The notes under the pieces: generated by a model
The model's input: only the letters and a program-made list of their open reading frames with translations
Told to the model about the DNA's origin: nothing
Database searches by the model: none
NCBI GenBank assembly: GCA_013204125.1
Contig: JABMOP010000468.1
Span: 1-12,978 of the forward strand
Direction of reading: 5' to 3'
Length of the DNA: 12,978 nucleotides
Origin: Rhodospirillales bacterium
GTDB lineage: Bacteria > Pseudomonadota > Alphaproteobacteria > Rhodospirillales > UBA2165
Program-made: the position numbers and the translations under genes
Shown: positions 6,163 through 12,864 of the stretch, piece after piece
Layout: each line of letters opens with the position of its first letter
Position numbering within the stretch: position 1 is the stretch's first letter

Positions 6163-7554
6163 ATGATCACCGACCCACCAACCAAGCTCGGAATGACAAA
6201 TTCGGATAATTTTGCCGATTCATTAGCCTCACCAGCATCGGTGTCTCAAATTGGATTCGTGCGGCTGCGAACCCTGATCATGATCCGATGGATCGCAGTC
6301 GGTGGCCAGACTTTTACCATCCTGATCGTCGCCTTTGTGCTGCGTTATGACCTACCCCTTATTGCAACTCTTGTCACGATTGGCGCCTCGGTATTGCTGA
6401 ACGTGTATCTGCTTTTAAAATACCCCGCCTTCAAACGTCTAAGCGATAAAAATGCTGCACTCTATTTGGCATACGACATCCTTCAACTTGCGGTTCTTCT
6501 TTATCTTACGGGTGGGCTGCACAACCCATTCTCTTCTCTGACTGTGGCGCCCGTAATAATCTCGGCTGCTGTTCTCAGCATTCGAACGACCGTCTTACTG
6601 GGCCTACTGCTTCTGGCATGTGTTTCCATATTGGTATTCTTCCACTTGCCTCTTCCTTGGACCGGAGAACCTCATATAATTACGCACGTATACGTATCGG
6701 GCATCTGGGCTTCGGTCGTGGTCGGGATGGTGTTTTTCTCGGCCAATGTCAGTCGTGTAGCCGAGGAAGGACGACGGATGTCGGACGCCCTGATGGAAAC
6801 CCAAATGATTCTGGCGCGGGAACAGCGATTGTCCGCAGTTGGTGGATTGGCGGCGGCAGCAGCTCACGAACTCGGAACCCCTCTCGGGACAATTTCGCTC
6901 GTCGCCACCGAGATGAGCCGCGAAATTCCGGAAAATAGCCCGTACGATGAGGATATTAAGTTGTTAATCAGCCAATCGGAACGTTGCCGTGAAATCCTCG
7001 CGCGACTGACCTTGCGCCCGGAAAGCGGTCCAGGCACTCCCTTTCATCGCGCCCCCTTTATGTCTTTGGTGGAAAGTGCAGTAAGTTCTCTAACAAATGA
7101 AGATATTGAGATCACCGTGGTACATGATCCCAGTTTGGCCGAAGGAGGCAATGGGGATCAGACGGGAATGGCAATCGCGGCTGATCATCAACCATCCACT
7201 TTCCACAGTCTGGAAATCATCCATAGCCTTAGGAATTTTATTGAGAATGCCGTGGATTTCGCGCGCAGCGAAGTTTTGATCAAAGTTGGCTGGTCAAAAC
7301 TGCAAGTCGTCGTCGAGATCACCGATGATGGACCTGGCTTCGAACGTAATATTCTTAATGCGCTTGGCGAGCCCTACATCACAACCCGGCAGGATGTGGG
7401 AGGAATGGGCTTAGGTGTGTTCATTTCTAAGACCTTACTCGAACGGACAGGTGCCAAAGTCGAATTCAGAAATCAGAAGCTTAACGGCGCCGCGATCCTA
7501 ATCACCTGGCCACGCGCCATGCTGGAAGATGCTTCCTATGCTGCGGTAGAATAA
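6163..7554 (+). CDS. regB: RegB/PrrB/ActS-type redox-sensing histidine kinase
   Basis: 463 residues, the usual RegB length. About six transmembrane helices occupy residues 33-195. Between helices 3 and 4 lies GGLHNPF (117-123), matching the conserved RegB heptapeptide GGxxNPF tied to ubiquinone sensing. The phosphoacceptor is His235 in AAAAHELGTPLGT. Cys275 in SQSERCREIL corresponds to the redox-active Cys265 of Rhodobacter capsulatus RegB. The N-box (IENAVDFA near Asn358), DDGPGF (388-393) and GGMGLGVF (413-420) are intact. RegB is active as a kinase under reducing conditions and phosphorylates RegA, encoded 34 bp downstream. The start at 6163 has no good ribosome site; the ATG at 6193 is an alternative and would remove only 10 residues. 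The tandem regB-regA order differs from the divergent regB / senC-regA layout of Rhodobacter. Confidence 0.95.
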   Translation: MITDPPTKLGMTNSDNFADSLASPASVSQIGFVRLRTLIMIRWIAVGGQTFTILIVAFVLRYDLPLIATLVTIGASVLLNVYLLLKYPAFKRLSDKNAALYLAYDILQLAVLLYLTGGLHNPFSSLTVAPVIISAAVLSIRTTVLLGLLLLACVSILVFFHLPLPWTGEPHIITHVYVSGIWASVVVGMVFFSANVSRVAEEGRRMSDALMETQMILAREQRLSAVGGLAAAAAHELGTPLGTISLVATEMSREIPENSPYDEDIKLLISQSERCREILARLTLRPESGPGTPFHRAPFMSLVESAVSSLTNEDIEITVVHDPSLAEGGNGDQTGMAIAADHQPSTFHSLEIIHSLRNFIENAVDFARSEVLIKVGWSKLQVVVEITDDGPGFERNILNALGEPYITTRQDVGGMGLGVFISKTLLERTGAKVEFRNQKLNGAAILITWPRAMLEDASYAAVE

Positions 7555-7588
7555 CTATGTGGGCGGCATACTCGAAGGAATTTCGCTG

Positions 7589-8173
7589 ATGGGCGACGGG
7601 GAAAATAATGTGACGCCGGACGAGGGAGGCGACACCGAAACGCAAGCTGAGGTGCGTAGCCTTCTTATTGTTGATGACGATCAGCCATTTCGCGATCGCT
7701 TAGCCCGGGCGATGGAGCAAAGGGGATTTGAGGTCACGGCGGTGGAGGCGCTGTCCGAAGCTTATGACGCCATCGACAAGGCCGCTCCGGATTTTGCGCT
7801 TATCGACTTGAACCTTGGGGATGGTTACGGTCTCGATCTCGTCCCAGTATTAAAGCAGCGAAATTCAAATATACGAATTGTCGTTCTCACTGGATACGGA
7901 AATATTGCCTCGGCCGTTTCTGCTGTGAAGGCGGGAGCTGTAAACTACTTGGCTAAGCCGGCAGATGCAGACGACATTGAAGCAGCATTGTTGGCGGAGG
8001 GAACACAAAAACCAGCCCCGCCGAGCACGCCAATGTCGGTGGATAGGGTGCGCTGGGAGCATATTCAAAGAGTTTACGAACTCTGTGATCGAAACATTTC
8101 CGAAACGGCCCGTAGATTGAAAATGCACCGGCGGACCCTGCAGCGTATTTTCTCCAAACACCCACCTCAATAA
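7589..8173 (+). CDS. regA: RegA/PrrA/ActR-type global redox response regulator
   Basis: 194 residues. The receiver domain has Asp29/Asp30, phosphoacceptor Asp73 in LIDLNLGDGYGLDLV, Thr101 and Lys123. A proline-containing linker (KPAPPSTP, about 141-148) leads to the Fis-type helix-turn-helix with the near-invariant RegA sequence ISETARRLKMHRRTLQRI (170-187). RegA controls photosynthesis, respiration, carbon or nitrogen fixation genes in response to redox state, depending on the organism. I chose the ATG at 7589, which has GAAGGAA at 7574-7580, over the GTG at 7559, which would add ten unconserved residues. The N-terminus is an acidic extension of about 20 residues before the receiver fold, slightly longer than in Rhodobacter. 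It is the partner of the upstream regB. A candidate RegA box lies 22 bases after its stop codon. Confidence 0.96.
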   Translation: MGDGENNVTPDEGGDTETQAEVRSLLIVDDDQPFRDRLARAMEQRGFEVTAVEALSEAYDAIDKAAPDFALIDLNLGDGYGLDLVPVLKQRNSNIRIVVLTGYGNIASAVSAVKAGAVNYLAKPADADDIEAALLAEGTQKPAPPSTPMSVDRVRWEHIQRVYELCDRNISETARRLKMHRRTLQRIFSKHPPQ

Positions 8174-8194
8174 AAATCCTGAATCCGGCAAGGT

Positions 8195-8217
8195 GCGTCA
8201 TTTTGTCGCAGCGACAA
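8195..8217 (+). promoter_or_regulatory. Candidate RegA (RegR-box) site inside a 15-bp palindrome, upstream of the porin gene
   Basis: Bases 8195-8209 (GCGTCATTTTGTCGC) match the published RegR/RegA box GNGRCRTTNNGNCGC, as I recall it, at 10 of 11 specified positions; the mismatch is T at position 4. Overlapping it, 8203-8217 (TTGTCGCAGCGACAA) is a perfect inverted repeat with 7-base arms around one A. It lies between regA and the porin gene, about 165-190 bases before the porin start, a plausible activator or repressor position. It could also weakly end regA transcription as a hairpin, but there is no following T-run. Confidence 0.5.
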
Positions 8218-8381
8218 TTCACCGCATGGTGTGGCCAAATATCAGTCCCTAAAATCACACCTGATGAATAACAAATGTCCCTTAACTATTACATCTGATC
8301 TCGGAAAGTTTGACGGGCTCTTTGGTTGATGAGTCGAAGCAAATATGACGGATCAAGGTATAATTGCAGGAGTTTAGCGCC

Positions 8382-9551
8382 ATGATGAAAAAAAACCTTA
8401 TTGCTTCAACGGCTTTGGTTGCTGTCGGCATCGCAGCCTTGTCTTCTGGAACGGCATTTGCTGATCCCGTCCACGGTCCCGCCGCTGCGCCCGCTGCGAA
8501 AGGCGCGAAAGTTTCAATTGCTATTGGCGGATTTTTCAAGAGCTTGGTTGGATTTGCCGAGCAGGACAATAATTTTGAATCAACAGCGAATGCAACGGAC
8601 CGGACTGGCTACGACTCATTCAACAATGTGAACGACTCGGAAATCTATTTCACTGGCGCCACTAAACTCGAAAACGGCATCGCCGTGTCGGTAAATATGC
8701 AATTGGAAACAGATCAGTCGTCCAGCGGCACCACAATTGATGAATCTTATCTGGAGCTGACCGGTGCATTTGGCGAATTACGTCTTGGTTCGACCAAAGC
8801 AGCCGGTCACTTGTTGAAGAATCACGCCCCCAATGTTGGCGCCTTGGACCACGACGAGGCGGATACGAATAATTGGATTATTCGTCCCGAAGATGCGACC
8901 GCAATTGATGATGATACCATTACCGACGTTGGAGACGCGGACGACATGAAAATCGTCTATATAACGCCTCCGATTTCGGGATTTCGGGTTGGTTTGTCTT
9001 ATGTGCCGTCGACCGCAAATGTTAATACCCAACCTGCCGTTGGTGGCACCGCGGGTACCGACACTCAAATCTATGATTTGATTGTCTCATATGGCGGCAA
9101 AATTGGAGGCTCAATGGTGAATGCAGACGTCGGCTACTTCCAAAAACACGGCACCGCAGCCAATTCTATCAAGGCGTGGCGCGGCGGAATGGTTTTCACG
9201 GTCGGCGGCGTGGCGATCGGGGGATCTTATAAAAAGGTTGATCCAGTCGATTCCGGTCTCGCCGGAACCGCCACAAGCCCCGAAGAGGAAGTTTGGGATA
9301 TCGGCGCTTCTTACGGCACCGGTCCGTATAAATTCAGTGCGGCCTATCTCAGTGATGAAAAGCCGCTGGCTTCAAGCACTCCGGGAGAAGACAAAGTGAG
9401 TAAGTTTGTGCTGGGTACGGAATATAAGGTTGGACCGGGCATCGAACTTCTTGGCACAGCCGCCTACGTCAAATGGGAAGACGAGGCAACCGATGACGCC
9501 AGCAATAATGACGGCTGGGCTTTGGTCGGTGGCATCAAAGTGTCATTTTGA
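8382..9551 (+). CDS. Outer-membrane porin (alphaproteobacterial Porin_4-type)
   Basis: 389 residues with a signal peptide (MMKKNLIASTALVAVG..., cleavage after AFA at residue 27). Alternating hydrophobic/polar strands fill the rest, with the conserved early segment SEIYFTGATKLENGIAVSVNMQLETD, then SYLELTGAFGELRLGSTKAAG, and a C-terminal strand ending in the BAM-recognition phenylalanine (GGIKVSF). Aspartates and few basic residues in the loops (DATAIDDDTITDVGDADD) suggest an acidic surface. It would form a trimeric diffusion channel in the outer membrane. Start ATG 8382 (second ATG at 8385) with GCAGGAG at 8366-8372. The leader between regA and this gene carries the candidate RegA box. Substrate preference cannot be inferred; passage of metal ions to the periplasmic redox proteins around it is speculative. 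Confidence 0.92.
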   Translation: MMKKNLIASTALVAVGIAALSSGTAFADPVHGPAAAPAAKGAKVSIAIGGFFKSLVGFAEQDNNFESTANATDRTGYDSFNNVNDSEIYFTGATKLENGIAVSVNMQLETDQSSSGTTIDESYLELTGAFGELRLGSTKAAGHLLKNHAPNVGALDHDEADTNNWIIRPEDATAIDDDTITDVGDADDMKIVYITPPISGFRVGLSYVPSTANVNTQPAVGGTAGTDTQIYDLIVSYGGKIGGSMVNADVGYFQKHGTAANSIKAWRGGMVFTVGGVAIGGSYKKVDPVDSGLAGTATSPEEEVWDIGASYGTGPYKFSAAYLSDEKPLASSTPGEDKVSKFVLGTEYKVGPGIELLGTAAYVKWEDEATDDASNNDGWALVGGIKVSF

Positions 9552-9607
9552 TTTTTCACTCGGCTGACGGAATAGCGTAGCGATGCAATATTTCTTTAAT
9601 CTGGATT

Positions 9608-9636
9608 GATAAGCCTCCGAATTGGGAAAGCTTATC
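9608..9636 (+). other. Inverted repeat in the leader of the His-rich cytochrome gene
   Basis: GATAAGC (9608-9614) and GCTTATC (9630-9636) can pair as a 7-bp stem with a 15-base loop, ending 24 bases before the cytochrome start. The stem overlaps none of the putative ribosome site at 9650-9653. Possible operator or mRNA structure; not T-rich enough to be a terminator for the porin. Confidence 0.35.
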
Positions 9637-9660
9637 AAAATGTGGAAACGAGGTGTTAAA

Positions 9661-10224
9661 ATGAAACTTGTACCGATCAACGACATCGTCTTGGGGGCCC
9701 TTTTTATCCTACCCTTGGTCTTGGCTCCTGCCGCGCCGGCATATGCCGGCCACGAACATGAAAATGGTAATGGATTATCATCTACTTCAAAGAAAACAGA
9801 GTTGGTATTGCCGGTCATGGATGTGAATCGGGGCAAAAATCTGTTCGTTTCCAAGGGATGCGTCGCCTGTCACGCGGTCAACGGTGTCGGCGGTCACGAT
9901 GCTCCGGCGATGGATGATCATACGAATTTAGGCCGGATCAATCCTTTCGACTTTGTCGCCAAGATGTGGAACCATGCGCCGGGCATGCTGGCGGCGCAGG
10001 AACAGGCCTTTGGCAAGCATATTACCTTCACCGGCGCTGAAATCTCGGACATCATCGCCTTCGTCCACGACGACGGCGCCCAACACGCCTTCACCGAAAA
10101 GGACCTGACAAAAAGGGCCCGCATGATGATGGGGCACGAGCATGGTGGTGAAAAAGCCCCCGTCGCCCATGCTCAAGAGATTGGCCATGCGCATGGCCCG
10201 AATTCAAAGCCGCACAAGGATTAA
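9661..10224 (+). CDS. Periplasmic monohaem cytochrome c with histidine-rich termini
   Basis: 187 residues from ATG 9661 (GAGG at 9650-9653, spacing 7). An alternative ATG at 9640 would add MWKRGVK to the signal peptide. The signal sequence probably ends after AYA (residue 29), leaving a mature start GHEHENGNG. The haem motif is CVACH (Cys67, Cys70, His71), and Met109 in HAPGML is the likely sixth ligand. After the haem domain comes a tail (about 136-187) with MMMGHEHGGEK and many isolated histidines (AHAQEIGHAHG, KPHKD), looking like a metal-binding extension. Haem proteins with such tails are uncommon and suggest copper or nickel binding or buffering. It follows the porin by 109 bp and converges on the cupredoxin gene. 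The partner is unknown; the cupredoxin or bc1 complex are candidates. Confidence 0.88.
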   Translation: MKLVPINDIVLGALFILPLVLAPAAPAYAGHEHENGNGLSSTSKKTELVLPVMDVNRGKNLFVSKGCVACHAVNGVGGHDAPAMDDHTNLGRINPFDFVAKMWNHAPGMLAAQEQAFGKHITFTGAEISDIIAFVHDDGAQHAFTEKDLTKRARMMMGHEHGGEKAPVAHAQEIGHAHGPNSKPHKD

Positions 10225-10249
10225 TACCCGGTCGATCCCGGCGGCGAAA

Positions 10250-10282
10250 TGGCCGAGCTAACTTTTCGGTTTAGCTCGGCCA
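10250..10282. terminator. Probable bidirectional terminator between convergent cytochrome and cupredoxin genes
   Basis: TGGCCGAGCTAA (10250-10261) and TTAGCTCGGCCA (10271-10282) form a perfect 12-bp stem with a 9-base loop, midway between two convergent genes (stop codons at 10224 and 10316-10318). The T-tract is weak on both strands (ATTTCG on the minus side), so efficiency is uncertain, but stem length and location favour transcription termination in both directions. Confidence 0.7.
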
Positions 10283-10299
10283 ATCCACGTTAAGCGAAG

Positions 10300-10313
10300 C
10301 TTCAATTTTGAAG
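10300..10313 (-). other. A/T-rich hairpin next to the cupredoxin stop codon
   Basis: CTTCAA-TT-TTGAAG is a perfect 6-bp inverted repeat immediately after the minus-strand cupredoxin stop (10316-10318). It is weak but could protect the 3' end of the cupredoxin mRNA. Confidence 0.3.
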
Positions 10314-10315
10314 AT

Positions 10316-10849
10316 TTAATCCATCGCGCCTGAAAAACTGAATTTGCCTATCATGCCTGATTCATAATGTCCCGGCACATTACAGGCGAATTCAAGGCGC
10401 TTCGTTTTTTTGAACTTCCAGATAAGGTTTGCTGATTTACCCGGCTCTAACAGCACGCTATTGGGGTCCGAATGCATCATTCCGCCGGATTTCATCATCG
10501 CGTGATTAATCCGATCAAATTCCAAAATCCCCTTATCCATCATTTCTGCCATTTCCTTTTGATGGCCCGCATGATCCGAAGGGCGGCCGATATTGAATTC
10601 GTGAACGGCCTCTCCCTTATTCCTCACGACGAAACGAATTGTTTCTCCATCCTTGACGTTGATGGCGCTTGGCTCGAAACGGTTCTCAAACATATTGATA
10701 TCGATCGTTCTCGTAACATTGGCGATCTTGCCTTGCTGCCCGAACGATTGATTGTGGCCGCCTGAATGTCCGCCGGCCGCATAGGATGCGCCCGCCATCA
10801 TCATTGAAGTTGCAAAAGCCACGGCCGAAAAAATGCCTTGGTAGTTCAT
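10316..10849 (-). CDS. Periplasmic cupredoxin (type 1 copper protein) with Met/His-rich insertion
   Basis: 177 residues with a signal peptide (cleavage after SYA, about residue 24) and a mature start rich in Gly/His (GGHSGGHNQS). The cupredoxin fold has the type 1 copper ligands His83 in AVHEFNIG and Cys156, His161, Met166 in CNVPGHYESGM, so a blue or green copper centre is expected. An insertion at about 90-128 holds four His and seven Met (for example KEMAEMMDKG, HAMMKSGGMMHSD), a composition typical of periplasmic Cu(I) binding. Proteins of this shape occur near copper resistance genes (the CopI-type cupredoxins are comparable) and may carry electrons or detoxify copper. It is on the minus strand, alone, convergent with the His-rich cytochrome. 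The ribosome site CGGAG lies about 10 bases before the ATG (minus strand). No CopA ATPase or multicopper oxidase is in the window. Confidence 0.9.
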   Translation of the reverse strand: MNYQGIFSAVAFATSMMMAGASYAAGGHSGGHNQSFGQQGKIANVTRTIDINMFENRFEPSAINVKDGETIRFVVRNKGEAVHEFNIGRPSDHAGHQKEMAEMMDKGILEFDRINHAMMKSGGMMHSDPNSVLLEPGKSANLIWKFKKTKRLEFACNVPGHYESGMIGKFSFSGAMD

Positions 10850-11116
10850 ACTGGTACGCTCCGATTACATAGTTGGGTGATTGATAGGATTTTTAGGCCG
10901 AGCGGCCCGTTAAGTTGGTTCGGTATTTAATCCATTTATGCTTCGACAGCAGCGAAAAATTTGGAAATCTCACGGTACCCTCGAAAGAAAATAAAACTAC
11001 ACTGCTGGATATGACGAAAATATTTCCCAAGCATTAAATAATTGTAATGTTCATGTAATATATAATTGGTGGTCGGTTGAAATTTTTCAATGCCTAGGCA
11101 CACTGAATGGAACCGG
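10850..11116. other. 267-bp non-coding region between cupredoxin and recombinase remnant
   Basis: It contains the cupredoxin leader (minus strand), a GC-rich inverted repeat GGCCG-AG-CGGCC at 10896-10907, and from about 10970 a strongly A/T-rich stretch ending in TTGAAA-TT-TTTCAA (11077-11090). No coding frame is convincing. The A/T-rich part marks a composition change toward the mobile-element region. Confidence 0.5.
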
Positions 11117-11575
11117 TTATGTTTCGTTGAGCAATTCGGGGCGGTCCTTAACCCAGATTAATAGAGACAGTGGAGAATGTTCGAACCCAGTCGCGTTCGC
11201 TCCGCCACTGTTACCGTGCTTTTCTATATTTAGCGCCGCTGCAAGATAGCCATGCAGTTCGAGTTCGAACTGCCCGCGCTTGGCGCCCGGGATTGCAATT
11301 ATCCTATCGACCAGACCGCGCAGTGCCACAGTGGCTTCTTCGCGTACCACATCGTCCTTGTTGAGCGTCGCTTGAAGGTTATCGATTTTACGCTTGTAGA
11401 GATCGATAGCGTTGGGAGGCCACTCGATTGGTATTACATTATCGCCTGGTGATTTTGGGAGTTCCGATAGCCGTTCCTCAAGCGTCCGCAGTTTCACACC
11501 AATTGCAGAAACGTTCGATGCTGACCCATCGGCAATTGCATCGACTATATGCGGGGGGTGGCGAAGCCATGAACT
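11117..11575 (-). pseudogene. C-terminal remnant of a large serine recombinase
   Basis: The minus-strand frame ending at 11117 reads as the C-terminal part of a large serine (resolvase/invertase-type) site-specific recombinase. It has a coiled-coil segment (KLRTLEERLSELP), then NAIDLYKRKIDNLQATLN, REEATVALRGLVDRIIAIPG and ELELHGYLAAALNI, in the order usual for these integrases. A GTG at 11497 gives 126 residues, but the frame stays open and family-like upstream (HPPHIVDAIADGSA) until a TAA at 11576-11578. The N-terminal catalytic domain with the nucleophilic serine and most of the DNA-binding part are missing, so this cannot recombine DNA. Beyond 11575 the DNA belongs to the GspC-like gene, so the breakpoint is at about 11560-11580. 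It is the trace of an integrated element later lost. Confidence 0.75.
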
Positions 11576-12270
11576 TTATAGCGAGAAAATATCTGAAACT
11601 ATGGATATTGGGAGCCACCTGTATACTTATTGGAATACTCATTTACTCAGATGAGCCACAAGATATTCAATTGATGCTTGGGGAAGAATTAAAGCCAAAT
11701 GTTATCCAAACGGACGTATCAGACAACCAAATTTCTGGTACCGTGCGATTGCCAAATTTGGAAGATTTGGACCAAGTGATCGAACGACCCCTTTTTATCC
11801 AAAACCGCCGCCCTCAACCCCCCTTGGAAAATAAGAAAAAGCACGCACAGGCAGACGGCCAAATTTTTCGCTTTGAACTTTCGGGCGTTGTGATTTCGTC
11901 GGGACGGCGCATCGCGCTGATGAGAAAAAATGGGGCTAAAATTATCCGCTATGTACGGGTCGGAGAGTCCGTTGATAATTGGCTGGTCACGGACATCACG
12001 GCAAATTATGTGATTCTCAAAAAGGGAGATGAGTCTCAGACCATCAAACTCGTTGATCCCTTAGGTAAAAGCGTGCGCTCTTCAATGCCGTCTGGGGTTC
12101 AGGGTGGTCAAATATCGCCAATAGCCCAGCCGACGCAACCCGGCCAGTGGATACAACAAGGACCACCGCCAGTGCTGCCGAATAATTTTATTCAGAACCC
12201 AAGTGAGGCCGGAACATTCTCTCCGGATGTGGTTCCTCCAGCCTATATTCCACAATCCCCCGTTAACTAA
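11569..12270 (+). CDS. Type II secretion GspC/GspN-like inner-membrane protein (orphan)
   Basis: 233 residues. A short cytoplasmic N-terminus and one transmembrane helix (about 9-27) are followed by IERPLFIQNRRP (72-81), then a compact beta domain FELSGVVISSGRRIALMRKNGAKIIRYVRVGE...VILKKG (about 102-152). That resembles the HR domain of GspC and the alphaproteobacterial proteins called GspN, which link the inner membrane platform to the secretin. The C-terminus (about 165-233) is a Pro/Gln-rich tail and no PDZ domain is present. I chose ATG 11569, with a G-rich site at 11553-11560; upstream in-frame sequence to 11428 lies in recombinase-remnant DNA. No gspD, gspE or other secretion gene follows, as the next sequence is a transposase remnant, so the gene is probably cut off from its operon and may not be expressed. 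Confidence 0.7.
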   Translation: MNFIARKYLKLWILGATCILIGILIYSDEPQDIQLMLGEELKPNVIQTDVSDNQISGTVRLPNLEDLDQVIERPLFIQNRRPQPPLENKKKHAQADGQIFRFELSGVVISSGRRIALMRKNGAKIIRYVRVGESVDNWLVTDITANYVILKKGDESQTIKLVDPLGKSVRSSMPSGVQGGQISPIAQPTQPGQWIQQGPPPVLPNNFIQNPSEAGTFSPDVVPPAYIPQSPVN

Positions 12271-12510
12271 TAAGTCGGGAAGGATGGTAATTCCGTCACA
12301 TAAGTCCAAATATTTTCGCTTTGGGTCGAAGCTGTGTAAAAACGTTTTCTGATTTTTCGTTGCGACGCGTCTGAGTGTTTGATGGTCCTTCTGAGGTAGT
12401 TTTTCCCATTTTTTGGATTTGATCACCTGATGAATGATTCCTGGCCGGTATTTGCGGTTTTGGCGCTTATCCGGCCTGGTTGGAGCGCAAATTGACGGTG
12501 GCGAGCGCCT
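12271..12510. other. 240-bp region between the GspC-like gene and the transposase remnant
   Basis: No convincing gene. A T-rich stretch with AAAACGTTTT (12339-12348), a perfect 10-bp palindrome, sits in a GTGTAAAAACGTTTTC context that resembles the ends of some insertion sequences, but no matching inverted repeat was found on the other side. A 21-codon frame at 12431 is too short to call. Confidence 0.35.
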
Positions 12511-12753
12511 ATGCGGTCTGCATCGCGGCGATCATCCGAATACGATTGCGATCCCTGTCCGTTGAAACCCAAATGCTGCGCCAGAATACCATCACGAAAA
12601 ATCCCGCGCGACATCAACGAGGCCACCCGCGATCACGCCCGCTCCCTCAATGGCAGCGAGGCCTACAACCAATCCGCCCGTGATCGCAAAAAGATCGAGA
12701 GATTGCTCGGAGAAAGGGACCGTAAATCCTTAATCTGGCGTTGTCCGCTTTAA
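12511..12753 (+). pseudogene. Remnant of an IS1182-type DDE transposase (C-terminal part)
   Basis: The frame contains EYDCDPCPLKPKCC, then SRKIPRDINEATRDHARSL and SARDRKKIERLL, the Cys-rich and following helical segments typical of the C-terminal third of IS1182/IS4-like transposases. In intact relatives the last segment continues into a conserved tail (RKKVEMLFAHLKRIL...). Here it turns into unrelated residues (GERDRKSLIWRCPL) and stops. The 5' two thirds of the gene and both IS ends are absent. Homology starts at about 12532 and fades at about 12710. The product cannot be active. Together with the recombinase remnant it flags this end of the window as a site of repeated insertion and decay. 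Confidence 0.65.
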
Positions 12754-12864
12754 TTCCAATTAATGTTCTTTTCCGTGCTCCGCGATTGGAGGTACTCAGT
12801 AGAACACGGTCGGTCCATCCCATTAACGGACGAACGAACAGTGATACGTTGAGCGGTAATATTA

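Noticed and set aside
8326..8356. TTGAT ... ATCAA as an FNR/CRP-type site upstream of the porin
   Set aside because: The half-sites are about 21 bases apart, not the 4 required for an FNR site.
8359..8364. TATAAT as a -10 box for the porin
   Set aside because: It lies only one base before the ribosome binding site, so transcription would start within or after it, and there is no -35 match at 16-18 bases upstream.
12423..12683. Overlapping frames in other phases and the minus-strand frame across the transposase remnant
   Set aside because: Only the frame with the CDPCPLKPKCC and RDRKKIERL motifs resembles a known family; the others are shadows.
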